The position numbers were made by a program, and so were the translations under genes. From Ptiloglossa arizonensis (taxonomy: Eukaryota > Arthropoda > Insecta > Hymenoptera > Colletidae): a stretch of DNA of 64,000 bases. The first letter of the stretch is position 1. Each line of letters begins with the position of its first letter. The stretch lies in the NCBI RefSeq assembly GCF_051014685.1, contig NC_135053.1, forward strand, positions 1,860,001 through 1,924,000, written 5' to 3'. Below, piece by piece: positions 35,043 through 48,972 of this stretch. A model generated the notes under the pieces. That model did not search any database. It was given only the letters and a program-made list of their open reading frames with translations, and had not been told where the DNA came from.

Positions 35043-38000
35043 TTTCACATCTGACACACTGTATGCACATTTTATGATGATTGTTTAAATAATTCATTTT
35101 GTACGCTTATATATACATGCCTCTTTTGCTACATTTAATAATATTCACTTGTTATTGTATTGTAACACGTATATATAAAATAAGTGCATTCACTTACAGA
35201 TATTCATCTCATCGTTTAATACGAAGATAATTTTCACGTCTGAGATATTAAGAACGTGAGAAGTATTTCAAGCCAAATAAAAGTCTGTAATGAATGCGTT
35301 TACACAAACATATGATAAATACATATTGTACTTTTCTTTTAAATGTGTAGATGATTTATCTGCTATTTATTTTGTATGTTTTACTTAATTTTTGACAATA
35401 ATTTCGTTATTAAAGGCAGATGGATAAAATTATTGTAATTTATTAAGTTATATAAATATTCTTTTATAAATAAATACTATGATTATTTAAATATTTCGAC
35501 AACGTTTAAGAATAAAAGAAAATGAAGTAGAAAGAAATGACCTACCAATGATACAAATTTTTTAACGAATAAATTGATATTATTGTGGTTTATACATGGC
35601 CATTTTAACATCATTACAGATATCTGGGCACAACAGTGCATTAGAGATCTTATCTGTATAATCACTTGACACAGGAATAAAAATGCAAATAGTCGATAAG
35701 ATTAAATATATATTTATTGGTACTTTTAATAAAATCATTATTAAATATTTAAAAGTAACAACAAAATGTTGTTTATACTTAATACCTTAGTACTTCCGGC
35801 CTTCAAGGCTTATGGGGTCTCCGGATAACTGTCCAACGTGTCCGTGCGTTAAGGCGACCTTTGGTTCATACAATAATGCATAATAATTGTCAAAACTAAT
35901 TTACATTTTTGAAACAACTAAATTGGAAAACGAGTCAAATACAAAATAGTCGTCTTTTGTTAAACGGATGTTTAATTTAGGAGTATCTGCTGCGAAAAAG
36001 ATGTACAAATCTTATTTTATAATTTCTTTTACAGTATATTAATTTCCATTTCAATATAAAAATGAATATAATTAATGTAATAATTCATACAGCGTCAATA
36101 ATGTTTTCTTCTTTGTAATATCGATACTTTATTATTTAAGTGATTGTTTTGTTAAGTTTGACAACATGATTTTAAGATTGGTAAATTATCATAAATATAT
36201 TTAAACAATTTTCAGCGAGTCACTTTCTATTTCTTTAGTATTAAAATATTTGTTTGTAAGGATGTGAATACAATTTAAATTATACCTTTGTAGAATCATT
36301 AAATAAAAGTTTGTTTTTCATGTAGCCAATTGATATTGTGAATTTAACTTTATGCTAATCAAGATGCAAGTCCAGTCGAACCTCCATTAACTGGACCAGG
36401 GTGTCGGGCAAATCGAAAGAGAGTTGGGTCACTTATCATTCAGAAGCCCACATTACATTACGAAAAAGAACATTTTTTTGTTTAATAAGTAACACTTTTG
36501 GTACAAAAAGCAATATTACTGTATCTCGTTTCGGATTTACTAGTTGAAATTATCGGTAAGTCTTATCAAGCAGATCCTGTTTTAAAGGTAATGTTTATAA
36601 TTTTCTTTTCCCATACTATTTCTGTTTTACTTTTGGAAAGATCTAAATCTCTTATCAGATCACTTAATTCGTCTTGATTTATTTCATATGGTTGCGATAA
36701 AACGACAGTAAAGTTAGAATCATGCGAACTACCTACATACATGGTTTTGATTCTAGAGACTTGCTTGTGGCTTCTTCTTCATCGTTCGATCTCAGATCGT
36801 ATTCTGCCGGAGGTTTAGGAACAAGCAATATCCGTGTGGTACTGGGTGAAGATCAGAGGGTATATTAGGATATGTCATTGTACTCTGTTTTCTCTTCGTA
36901 ATTCCATGTTGAAGCGAGATTACTATGCAGAAATAACAGTCTGTAGTATGATTTGTTGGTTTTTTTCATATCATACGTACAGTGAAAGACATACATCGAC
37001 CTTTACAATTTAACTAATTCCAGAAATTGCCGTGATCCGGATCACTATACACACACACGTGTTAATGGCGATCGTTATTTGAAACCGATTCCGTTCCCTA
37101 TTTATTTCCATAATTGGGATTATAATAGGGACCAGAATCGATTGCTCGGACAAAGAATACATATTGGCCGTTGACCAGTGTTAACAATCGTTGGGACAGT
37201 TACTAGATACTCGATAGTTTATTAGTACATAATTCGTTTGAGTAGATATTCTTTGGACGACTATAGCGTTACGTTTAAGGCAATATCTGCTATATAAATC
37301 TTACCAATGAGTCCTGTAATCCTTACAATTGATTCTTACAATCGCGACAATTTTGTCGATGTTGAACTTTCTATGGACATATTTTCGACGAAATTATACA
37401 AAATCAGTGTTCGCCTAAAAGCATAGATGATCCATATTTCTTTTGGATCTACGAATTTTTCAAAACGATAAAGAATTTATCTATCGTCGTTATTGTTCCA
37501 TTTCTCAAATGTAACGACATTCGTTTTGAAAATTCTAAGTGTATCTGTAGCGATAAAAAAGAAATCGTGATTTTATAGCTCGAAGTACACTGTTCGGATA
37601 ATGGAGTATATTGAAACGATTTGGCCTCGATTACGAAACGTATCACTGGGAAAGATCGTTTTAAAAACGACGAGATTGTGTTTCAACGGGATACCTTTGT
37701 TTCCCTTATTATCGGACGTCGGAAAATTTGTCGGTCAGTGACCAGAAGCTAGCAAAAGGCTTAGTTATTTTCGATCCTCTTCCGAGAGCGAGCATCTTGG
37801 CACCACTCTCTAAATAGTAGCTTCAAAACACAAAATAAAACCGAAATCCAGGCCCGCGGCTGGTGATTTACTATATCTCACGATTTCTTACGTAATGTAA
37901 CGAAATTCGTAGGTAAAAAACAAAGAGGAGTCACGGAACAGACGCGATTGCAATTATTGTTCGTTTTCGACGAAATTGACGAAATGGTGATCATATGAAA

Positions 38001-40240
38001 TCACGAAACGCAGAGGGAACAGGGGATTTAGACGGGTCGCGTTAGTCACTGTTTGTAGCTGGTTCCCCTAACCGAAAAATTTTCCATGAAAACTTACGGT
38101 TTCGAGTATCGTCCGTATCATGGTTGAAATTTTCCATGACCCTTCCGAAACAGCCTGTTAAATTCCTATCGAACGCGATAACGTTCGATGAGTCTGTTTC
38201 GATAGAAGCTATACCAGTATGTGGTAATTATTAAGTAATTCTTTAATATCGAACGAGTTACGTATTGTACGACGGTCGAAAAGACAAAATGATTATTGCC
38301 CAATTCAAACAGAATGCAATATATTTTACATAATTGTTTGTTCGTTGCGTTGGCAGGAAGAAAATTTATATTATTATCAAAAATACCTCGTGTTTAAAAC
38401 GGATATTAAAATAAATTTATTACTATTTCAATATTATCGAAATGTAAGTTCGTTCGCTAAATCATTTTGATTTACGAGATAGAAATATTTCCCACGACAA
38501 GAACAGTTCAGGAATTCAATGATTATACGCTATCAGCAATGTACAGGGTGATTCTAGAAATTGAGACGAGTTACGGCTTCTTTCGAGGGGAGAATTGGAG
38601 GAAAAATGACGGACAGTTTAACGAGATCTATGTATATATACTCAGGTGCAATATGTACTTGTATTTTTTTGTTCAAAATAGAACACGGATTTCTCTCGTT
38701 GTTCCTCGTGTACAACATTTTGGAAAAATTGTTTACGATAGTAGTGTATCAGAATATTTAATAATTGCATTCCGAATATAATAGTTTTACGTTCGATTTC
38801 TTTCAGTAGTATCGCGTTATCTGTAAAATGTTTAACCTCAGTTCTGCTTTTTAAACAATCGAGTTATACAAAACGTTGCGAGCACACTCTGTTTTTAAAC
38901 ACGGACGTATCGATTTTTATCAATACCAATAATACCAATCAATATAACGAATAATGTGAAGAGGAAATGATAATAATTCGAAAAGTATGCGGACAGGGTA
39001 AACGTTCATACAAATATTTGTTTATTTAAATATATCTCAAGTTCATTTTTAAACTCGCGACCTTTTTGAATTCGCGTATTTAATGAAACATCTCGCGTAT
39101 GGCCATACTCTGTTTTCCAGTGAAATAGCAAAGTTAAAGCGCGTTTGTATAAATATAAAATTCGATTGCAGGAGTCGAAGAGATTTAATATTAATCGTTT
39201 CAATGTTGTTTGCGTTATCGGAGTGGAAATTTTGAAACGTGCCGAGACACAAAAGATTAAAATATATAGTAACTCTGGAAAAAAGGAGTCCTTGCGATGG
39301 AAAATTAGGGGATACTTCCATGATTCACAGAAAGAGAGAATCGTATGTTTCCTTCTTCCTTTATTGTGCGTACAAGATTGTTATTCGTAAAGGACATACG
39401 GTTTGGAAGATTTTTCGATAGAATGGAAAAGAACCAGCCCGAGAACTGTCGTGTAAAAACGAATCGAAGGTAAAAAGTAGAAGTCAGAATACGGAGTTAT
39501 CAATGGCAAGATGTGATGGTGCGAAACAAGCATGATTTCTCAAGGAATTATCATCTGAAATTATAACGTTCGTGTTAATCCTTAAAGCAACTGTGGTCAT
39601 TTATTGCTGTTTGCAATACGCTACTTGTTAAAAGTCCTCGTTTTTTTCCCGAGTTTCTACACAACGCTGCGTGTTTTCACCGAGTTCAGTGTAAGTTGAT
39701 AACGAGTATAAAGTAAATCTGTTGATCCCTCATAGGTATTGGTAGTATAGATAAAGTTCTTTGTGATAGCAGTTCATCAGATCTGTGCAATTATCTTCGT
39801 CAGATAATCACCGAAAGCTGATCTACGCTAACATAAAAAAAAAAAACTAACGAAAACATAGGACGTATAACCAATTCACGTTGAAAGATTCTTTTTGGAG
39901 TTTTGGAACGTGGAACGAAGATCGAACAAAGAGAAAATTAATTTTTATTATCTAGCTTTTCAAATAAATATATTCTATATATATAGAAGTAATAGAGTAA
40001 TAAATGTAAGATCAGTTTAGTTCTCTTAGTTAATTTAAGTGAGAAAATCTTAAAATCGATCGATTTTTTACTTGTAACTGATCTATCGCTTGGATTATTT
40101 AAATGATTTATGTTATAGAACGCTAGTAGGATATTTGAGATATGACTCAAGAAATGTACAATGGTCTTGGTGTCCAATACATTATAAAAATGATCGTCGG
40201 CATGCCAACTGTTACGTATGATACAAAGAGAGAGGATAAT
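35043..40240. other. Non-coding region downstream of UCHL3
   Basis: The UCHL3 3' UTR is followed by a long stretch without a supported gene. From about 36.7 kb the base composition shifts: CpG dinucleotides and TCGA/ACGA words become common, which continues to the window end. Open frames of 60-105 codons overlap on both strands without motifs or splice structure. A short GC-rich block at 35795-35865 stands out. A pogo/Tigger-like terminus at 36373 and an ACAGGGTG-type repeat end at 38544 are discussed under findings. Confidence 0.5.
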
Positions 40241-40880
40241 ATATACAGGGCGGTTCACGCGAAGTGTTTCGAGCTAATTTTTCGAAAAGTATTACTTTGT
40301 TGTAATACTACAACAAAGAGTAAAAGTATTACTTAAAACTTCTTTGTTTCTTTCCAGGGATACAGGGGAAAAGGGGATAGGTGGAGTGTAATTTTTTGAA
40401 ATTGAACAATGCAAATAGATTTTTGCATTTTTGAACAGCTTATTTAAAAATAAATAATATTCGTTCGAACCATTTTCTTTTTACTAGGTACGATTTAAAA
40501 GATAGAACGATAAATAGTGTTCAAGGGGTTCGTCGGAAGACATTAATTAAAACACTTCCTTTTATCGAATCCCTTAAATTACGCGTGGCAAGCAATAACG
40601 CGTCGTTTCGAATAAATGTTATTTGTTTTTAGCCGAGCTATCCACAAATGCAAAGATTCACACGTCGTTTTCTTAAAAAAAAAAAAAAAATGGAGGGTTG
40701 CATCTCTTTACTTCCTTGAGATGTTCAATTGCAATGTTTCGTACGTCACATAATAGACCTATTATGGGATGGTCATCCCCAAAGATCCTACGAAAGAAGG
40801 AATTGTATCGTTGTATCCAGTAGTTTTCGAAAAAAAAAAAAAAACAGCTCGTTACGCTCTATGTGAACCATTCTGTATAT
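40241..40880. mobile_element. MITE-like element with terminal inverted repeats
   Basis: The left end is ATATACAGGGCGGTTCAC (40241-40258). The right end, read in reverse complement, is ATATACAGAATGGTTCAC (40863-40880): 15 of 18 bases agree. Further in, both ends share a GAGCT...TTTTTCGAAAA segment in mirrored position (about 40268-40287 and 40828-40852), which extends the inverted repeat to about 45 bp. The 640-bp interior has no open frame of note. Size and lack of coding capacity fit a non-autonomous DNA transposon. The superfamily is not determined. Confidence 0.7.
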
Positions 40881-43600
40881 TTGTCTATTCGTATTAACAT
40901 TCCATGTGTATTTCGTTATATCGTTATATCGTTCTATTGTGTCTCGTTCTGTTTAGTCTTTCTCAAGAGCGTTCGTTAAACTTTGATAATGTAGGAATCG
41001 ATGTCTCGGGATTAACAAAACATGTCATGTACAGGTATATTATGCATTCGTCCATGGCTGGTTGAGTTTAAGGTCGTTCCGTGCCCATAAAAATTTTATA
41101 TACACGTACGACCTCGTTTCCATTTATGGTCTCTGTTGTACGAGAAGGTACGGTTGAACAATTCGTAGACCGTGTGGATAATCGATAAATTTTGATGGTT
41201 GATCGGTACAGTCCTCTGTTCTTCGACATTTTTCGATGAAACTAGCTAGGAAGGAAAAAACGATGGAAAACTGGTTTGTAGAATTTTTCTTACACAAGAA
41301 AAATAAGAAAATCGTAGAGAACGACGATCCATTGTACAATAATAATTATATAGTTGCGTTATAATCTATTTTTTTTTCTACCTTCGGGAAATTTTTATGG
41401 ATATCATAGTCTGCCAATTCGAAGAATTTTAATGAAAACATATATAATGGCATGTTGACAATACGGTATCATAATTGCGTACAATAAAGACGCAATAGGA
41501 ATTTGGATTCACTATGCACGCAAAGTGGTAATCGCACAATTATTTCACAGGCAATAGCTCCGTGAACAAGCAAAAAGGATTTCTGAGAAAGTCGAAGTAC
41601 AATCATTGTACGGATACAATTCAGTTTCGCTGAATGTCCGTAAACCCAAAGTTGTCGCCGTACATACGCAATCGACGAATCTTCAACGATTGTAGATTTT
41701 ATAGTTTTAGCTGTACTTCTTCGTAAAAATGAAATTGATTCACTTTTCATCTTTTTTCTCACCGCTCTGCTGATTCAGAAATTCTGGTCTCCGTGTAACG
41801 CTTAAACTATAGAAAGTGTGACAAGTTTTTCGGAAAAATTAAGGACGATTGGGGATTTATCGATTATTTGCTCGGAACGATTGTCATCAGCGACTCTCTA
41901 CAAGTAAATAGATTTTCTTGAGAATTTTATTTTACCATAATTATGAAGTATAATCGTACACAACTTTCGCATGAAAAAATACTTTGTTCGTTGAATTATA
42001 GTCTCGTTACTTTTTGTCGGTGTATAAATATATGGAAACTCTAGTAAGAAAAGTTTGAATGTTCCCGAAGAAGCAGTTAATAAATAGTTATTACAGTGAA
42101 ATCTAAGAAACTTAAGGAAGGATTTTAAATCGTTGTAAATCGATTGTCTCTTCGTTAAAAATTTTATTAAAGCGAAAGGCGATTAAATCCTTACTGCGGA
42201 AGTATTCTAATTTTAAATTTTCTTCAGAATCCGAGCTTAGGATATTAGTTAACGCTTCATCATTTTTCTAAAACAGATTCAAAAAGTGAAGAAGTCTTCG
42301 TTAAAAGAAATTTTTTAAGTTATACGTCTTTACGAAAAGAACGCAAAAGTCGTATGTATTTCTGGGGTAAAATCAAATGTTCGATTAAAAAAATTTTTGG
42401 TCAGATTAGTATAATCGAAATGTTCGGAGGCGTTGAATACAGTTGTACATTTTGTGACTTTGCTTTGATACCGCACAATCGTGCGATTGTTTAAAAATTG
42501 CTTACCCGTTGGCACAGTCTGTGCTTAAACTTAAAGTAGCTGTATGTCAGAAACGAAAGGTTCGTGAAGCAATGTTTGTTTGGATACTTACTTTAGTTCC
42601 GATGCGTTGAACACACCGGTAAAGGACAACGGTAGAAAGTGATCGATTCGGATGCTCGTAAAAAAAGGAACACTTTTGCGACGTTGAAATTAAATATTAC
42701 TTTCTTCGTTGGAAATTATCCGCACAACAATACGAATTAAATAAATAAATTTAATCGATCGTAGTTGTTGACCTCAACCGAGCTTGTATATTTTTCGTTT
42801 GTATCCTTAGGTTTTGGATGATCTTAAAATATGAAACAAATAAACGACCAAAGTGCAAATCAATTTTAAACAAATGATAAACAAAGAATCAAAATTTGAA
42901 ACGAAAGACGTTACTTTTAAAAGTTGAGAAAAATTTTAAGCGCATAATGTGTAAATAAAAACTGAAAATAAAACTAGGTTTAAATATATATTACATAATG
43001 CGGATGTCGTTAAATTTGTTTTCATCGTTCGATACCGTTCGATTTTGCTTCAAATCTTGATTCTTCGTTTGTAATTTATTTACAATTGCTTTGTCCTTGG
43101 GCCATTTGTTTCTTTCATTTCTGAAGACGACGCAAACTAAATTTGATTATCTCGTACCCATTACAGGATTAAATCATATTACCTTCGTACCCGGATCAAG
43201 AACGTATAAAGTACCACTTAAGAATATCAATGTAAGAAACACCAACAATCATAGTTGCATACACAATTATGTGTACGTGTTATTTCTATTTATCGAAAAT
43301 ATACACAAAAGAAAATTGTTTTTAAACTTCTGCAACCTCGGAAGTCACTTTCGGCAAACAATCGATCTGAAACAAACACAAAGAAACAATATCGGAACGG
43401 AAAATAATTAATGTAAACGTGAACGCATATACTACGTGTTCACCATACTACGATCCTTGCGTGTTTGTTCAAGATAAACGATCAAAAAATCGCCCGGAAA
43501 CTTCCGATACGGAAAAGATCTACGAGATATTTCTTTCAGTTGGTACGCTGTTGAGGAATAAAAATATATGGTCGTTCCCTCCAAAACCGTACCATCTATC
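40881..43600. other. CpG-containing non-coding stretch
   Basis: I see no gene with motif or splice support. Short open frames occur on both strands. It may be intron or intergenic sequence of a gene lying outside the window. Confidence 0.45.
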
Positions 43601-45260
43601 TTGAATGGTTTACCAAGGGAAATGGAAAATACTCCTCGATTTGTTTCTTATCTCCGCGGCCGAAACGTGTAAATCCCGAGGATTCTCGTCACGGGTACAC
43701 GCCGCGCATGCCAGATCAAATTTGCAGAACCTTTGACCGTGACTTGCTTCCGGTTTTCCGGAAGCAGATAGGTAGCCGCCGGTTGAACGTCTCCGACGAC
43801 CCCGAGCTCGTCTCGTTCCGACGCGGACGAAATTCAGGGGCCACCAAGCGGTCGGTTCGGTTCGGCTCGTCGAGCGTCGGAGAAAAGCCAAGAAAGACAC
43901 GGTCGCACCGGGCAGCCTAGCAAAGTAGCAGCAAGTAACGAGCAGTCTTTGGTGGTTTGGCTCGAGTGTTCCTGAGTAGCGCGGCTCCGTTTCAGTCGCG
44001 CGGAAGCAGCCGACCGTTGCACGTGCTCACGGATCGGACGACAACCGCCACCATCCATGGGTCACCAGTACCCGTTCGCACATCTGGATACTTTGAATTG
44101 ACCACGATAAAGTAAGTCGCCCAGTTTCCGCCATTTGCCGTGCTTTGTTCCCGGATCCGAGTTCTCTCGTTTCGGAACACCGACCGATAGAATTATTCCT
44201 CTTCGTTTCCACGTCTCTTGGACGATCGAAAGCGGCGCGAGATCGAAGAACTCGTGGAATCGAGTTCCATGAAATATCCCTCGAGCATTGAACCGTTCGA
44301 GTTAGGTGGAGTTTCAAAGGGTTACGTTTTCGAGGGATGTGCGATTCCCGTTGGTTTCGATGACGCGGAACGGGGATTGAATTTTGATTTACGTCGAGTT
44401 CGATATACGAATCGTTTTACACGTCGAACGATCACGATTTTACGGATAAGCGATCGGTCTTCGTCGGTGTTATTTATGGGTTTCACGTGTACGAACGGAC
44501 GCGCGGAAAGTGATCGAGTGACACGCAAGATACAATTATTCGAGTGTAGTGCGCGTTGGAACGCAGTCAATGTACCATTCAGATACACAACGATGCACGT
44601 GTGAGAAAGTTTCGATGTTTTCGTTCCTACTCCGGTTTTCGTTATCGGGCGATGATTGTTTTTCGTTTGTTGTTTCTTGTTGGTTCTTCTTTTCCTTTTA
44701 CACGGCCGAAGGTTCGATAGCAACCGGCCGACGGATCCTGGTGACATCGACGAATCGAACCGATCTCGGCTAATATCCGAGACCCGTGTACTCTTCTCCG
44801 CGCGTATCGTTTCGTTATCTCTGTTACTTACGATTCGCTTATTCGATCTCGGGTTTCGTCTCTCGGTTATCGTAAAATGCGATTTCTTCGATCGGTGTCG
44901 ATTGTTGCATCTCGATCGTCCGTAGTGTCGTAATCGTTGTGTACGGAATAAGCCCCTAGCGTTCGGTGTTTCGATTCACCACGTTCCGTCACCCTGTAAT
45001 TCATGGATAACCGTGTTTACACTCGAAGTTGTACACAGTTTACGATTAACAAGCGTAACATTTAGCGAACCTTCAAACGGGAACGTTCGATCGTTTTCTA
45101 TCGTTCTTTGTCAATCTCTCGACGAGTGTTTTTTATCGGTGGGAAGAAATTCTCGTGTCCAATTAATTCACCGTACGAGTTGCACAGTCGTTGCTCTTAA
45201 ATATTTCCCAACGAACGAACGAGTCGAAGAACGAAAGAAATGTCAGTGTTAGAAGAGGTA
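43601..45260. promoter_or_regulatory. CpG-rich island-like block
   Basis: This is the most GC- and CpG-rich stretch of the window, densest at about 43620-44240. It has long overlapping open frames on both strands, as expected when stops become rare in GC-rich DNA. It contains a candidate first exon (listed separately). A promoter of a broadly unmethylated, developmental-type gene is a reasonable reading, but no database support is available here. Confidence 0.45.
43992..44111 (+). promoter_or_regulatory. Candidate first (5' UTR) exon with a 14-residue upstream frame
   Basis: An initiator-like TCAGT at 43992 lies in GC-rich DNA. It is followed by an ATG in a good context at 44057 that opens only 14 codons before TGA (44057-44101). 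A strong donor, AAAGTAAGT, has its GT at 44112. This looks like a non-coding first exon with a short upstream frame, spliced to a distant exon. No acceptor partner can be assigned. Confidence 0.3.
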
Positions 45261-48200
45261 TATAGTCTTTGAAGTAATATTATTGCTGATAGAATCGTAC
45301 GAACGAATCCTCTATTTATACTAGACTGTAAGCGGTACGCTACGTTCCGTCGTGTTTGACGAGCAAAATGTCGCTGTTATTGACAATGGAATTATGGTAT
45401 TCAACGATGAATCAAAATACAATTTTGTCTTGATAAGGAAACAGCGACATCTCGTAATATTTCCTATTGGAAGAATTGATGCGCTTCGAGAGAAAGGTAC
45501 ATTATTCACGGTTGGAGAGGAACGTTTTTATCGATACGTTAATTGGGATGTTTCCATAATGTTTCGAGAGCATTTCGTACTCATTTGTCAATATTGTCTG
45601 TTACTTTATCCAACGAAGATGCAACGACAGAGCAATTAAGATAAGAGCGATCTGTATCGTCGTTATTGTTCAATTTTGAAACGTAGTTACCGTGACCATT
45701 ATACACGTTATATCAATGTTAATGTGCACTACGTATTCAACGTCTAATAATCACTCGGTATATACAACAAGCTCGTTTAATACAAATACTACCAGGAACT
45801 CGTATTACGCGTCACAAAATGTTTCTTAAAATTCCTTAGCCATCGAACAAACAATCTCTTTATAATTTCGTAATTATAGATATTTTATATAATTTTAGTA
45901 TCATCGAAAAGATCACGAAACAAAGGCCGAAAACGTTTCGATCGTCGATCAATTAATAAAGGGATCGTTTGTTCACGACTGCGGAGAATTTTTATTTTTC
46001 ACCCACGAAGAAAAACTCGAGATTTAAATTGTAGCATCGTATCGTATCTTAAACGTCGAAGAAAAGAAGCAAATTTCTACGAGTAATTTGGAAGCGTGTA
46101 TGATTTCTAAAATTAATTCAAGTATTGGTAACGTAACTTGGCTCGTAATTTGATAAAATATGGTAAAATTTTGATATTTAAATTTTCAGACGAAAGATTC
46201 GTATTAGTGTTAAACTACACGGTCCAAACAATTTCAAAACGTATATCCATTCTAAACACAAATGTTTCCATACATTTGCGGAACTAACAATTTTGTCGTT
46301 CATGTTTTAGATGCTTCCTTCGATAGTTATTGAATAATCCATAGACTTCGATAAGAAAAGAAAAGGAAACTTTCGAAATAATTTACTACGTGTGACGTAG
46401 ATTATAATTTCGGTCAATCTTTTTTTGTTTATACGTACACATATGTTTATCGTCGCGTCAATAGCATCTAAATGATTATTAGCGATGATGGTTTAATACT
46501 TTAGATGAGGAGTGGTAGTGGGGCGTAACACGATTAAAATTACTTTGTCATCTTCGTAACCGTCGTTAAAATTTTCTTTTAACTTTGGCTCCAATTGGTG
46601 TTTATTTCGGGATTCGGAGTATTTGCTCTTTGTAGATTTTACAACATTTATCGACATCGTAAACCGTGTTTTAAAGACAAGAACATCTCGTGCACTTCCT
46701 TTGTTCATAATTTTCTGTAAATATTAAATGCAAAGTTCGTTATCAGAATGTTTATTACATCACGTGTTGAAGACACTGTACTCGCTAGCGACCGGTGTGA
46801 TGCAACATTTCCGTCAATTGTCCGTCATTGATATTTGGCGATCGTCCACGTTGAGTGCAAATACATTAGATCATACATCGACGCTCGAAAATAAAACTGA
46901 CAGATATTTCGTTTTTTCTCAACCGTAAATTTGCGGATCGACGTGTGAAATTATTCGAAAACGTTCAAACAAGGTTGTATGAATTGAGTTGTACGAATAC
47001 GGTTTGTATGTGCGTCATTTTTTTAAAAGCAAAATTAATAATTCAACGGAGGAACAGATCGTGATTTTTTCACTTTTTTCACTGCACTTTCGAGGACTTG
47101 TAACGCACAGTTTACATTTGTCCTCGGAAATACTGGTTCTCCTGTGGTTTCGTCAAATTTGCTCACCCGTATTTAGAGACGTTTCAACAGGGAAAAGATG
47201 TCTGGACAAATATTGACAGGCGATTCGGCGATGAAATGTTTGACATTTAAATAATCTTGGCCGATGCACCGATGCACCGATGCACGTGCAAGAAACGTGT
47301 ACCTACTGCGCCGTTTATTCCCCGCGATAACTTTGTACAGTTACTTTGACTATGAATGAAAATGCGCGAGCTTACGACGACTGCAATCCCAAGGATAACG
47401 AGTGCATATAATTTCAATCGGCGTTCGATTTGCAAGCGTCAATAAGGGCTGTGTATATAATGCAAATTGTAACGAGTTGCATTTTAATTTGTTTTTTAAG
47501 CAACGTTCCAAATCGCTCTGAAAAGTGAAACCGACGCACAGCTTTGTATATTAGTCGCGTTGTTATTAAAATCGCTTTATATAATACAAACGTCGGCAGA
47601 TGTGAACGATTGTTTTCTATCTACGTTTGTTAAAATCGGCTACACATTTATACACGATGTTTCTTAGCGAGGGTAAAAGATTTTGACAATTCGTTGGAGA
47701 GTCCGATTCGAGGAAACGATATCTTTCAAATATTTATACAGATCGTGTATTATGAATTCTTATGTAATTATAACAGATCGAAGTTTGATTATTACGATAA
47801 TAAAATATCAAGATCGATACGAAGCGACCTTTGAGTTTGAAATGTATACATACTTCCGAACAGTTACGCGATTTGATGATTTTCTTAATACGTAACACGT
47901 TTATTCAGGGTCAAAGAGCAAATTCTCAGCCCTTCTGCCAGAAACGATACATTGCATACACTGAGAATATTGAATAATTGTAATACCAATATATTAAAAG
48001 CTTGTGATAAAAATTCGGAGATTATGTCGGTGATAAAAGCCTGATTTGTTGTAGTTACTCGAACGTTTAGAGTACAATCTGTACTCGTATATTTTTTCCA
48101 GAAAATGAAAAATACACAACGAATCGTTGATGTTTCTTACGCGTATTACAGAACATCGTGTATATCTCGATAGTCGCGGAAAAAAAGGCTGATCAAATTC

Positions 48201-48300
48201 ATACGCAATATATCCCCACCACTCTTAGAAATGATCTACTCTTACCTAGCGTATACGAATGACACTGTACTTGTTGCTAAGTGACCATCCCTTCCACTTA
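45261..48300. other. Non-coding stretch, no gene seen
   Basis: This is CpG-containing, moderately AT-rich sequence. It has a short tandem run of three GATGCACC-like units near 47260-47287. No coding or RNA gene can be supported. Confidence 0.45.
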
Positions 48301-48512
48301 TTAATGCGACACAGAGAGGGAAATTCACGCGCAAGTATCGAGGTTCTACTGTACGTTAGTGGTAACTGTTTGAGGATGTTTTAAAAGCGATTGGCCAGAC
48401 GTTGTTTCGCTCTCTTAGGGTCTATAGCTAGGTCAAAGGTCGACGGGCCAGTGACATAAACCGTGCATTTTCGTGGAAGGTCGTTTGCCAATGGTTAGTG
48501 ACTCGAAGTCGT

Positions 48513-48658
48513 TCAGTTATCAGGTGTTGTGACATTGATTCTTTGAAGTGCGCCTGCATCTGTTGAGAAGCAAGTATCGCGACGTTGCGTTACCTAAAAG
48601 AACGAAGTTATTGTGCTCCAAGGATCTGGCCACAGAGTGGGGAAGTCGATGCCTTCTG
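48513..48658 (+). promoter_or_regulatory. Candidate first exon with start codon just before the donor
   Basis: An initiator-like TCAGT at 48513 is followed by about 140 bases of mixed composition and then ATGCCTTCTG directly against the donor GTAAGAG (GT at 48659). A first exon carrying the leader and the first three codons of a protein (M-P-S plus one base) is plausible. No downstream exon can be tied to it within the window. Confidence 0.3.
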
Positions 48659-48972
48659 GTAAGAGAACCACGAGCAATGGTACGACACTCACTTTAGAAC
48701 CGTTGAAGGGAAATTATTGTAATACCGAGTGAACCAAGCGAGTCGGGAATCGAAAAATTTTCCAATATGTGTATGCTCTCTGAAGTCATCTATATATTTG
48801 TATACGTTCTTTGAAGCCACCTACACGCTAGGATTCCTCTTATTACGAGTATATACGATTAGTCACTTCAGATAAGTTTGTATATACTCATATTATCTCT
48901 CTAGTTTCACGTACCATTACCGTGTATTCAATTTTAGACGTTCATTTTAAAAGATGTTTCATACTTCCTCTT

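Noticed and set aside
43091..43411. 106-codon plus-strand frame
   Set aside because: It has no motif, coding composition or splice context.
44218..44604. 128-codon frame in the CpG-rich block
   Set aside because: It begins at TTG and a 141-codon frame runs opposite; both are explained by rare stops in GC-rich DNA.
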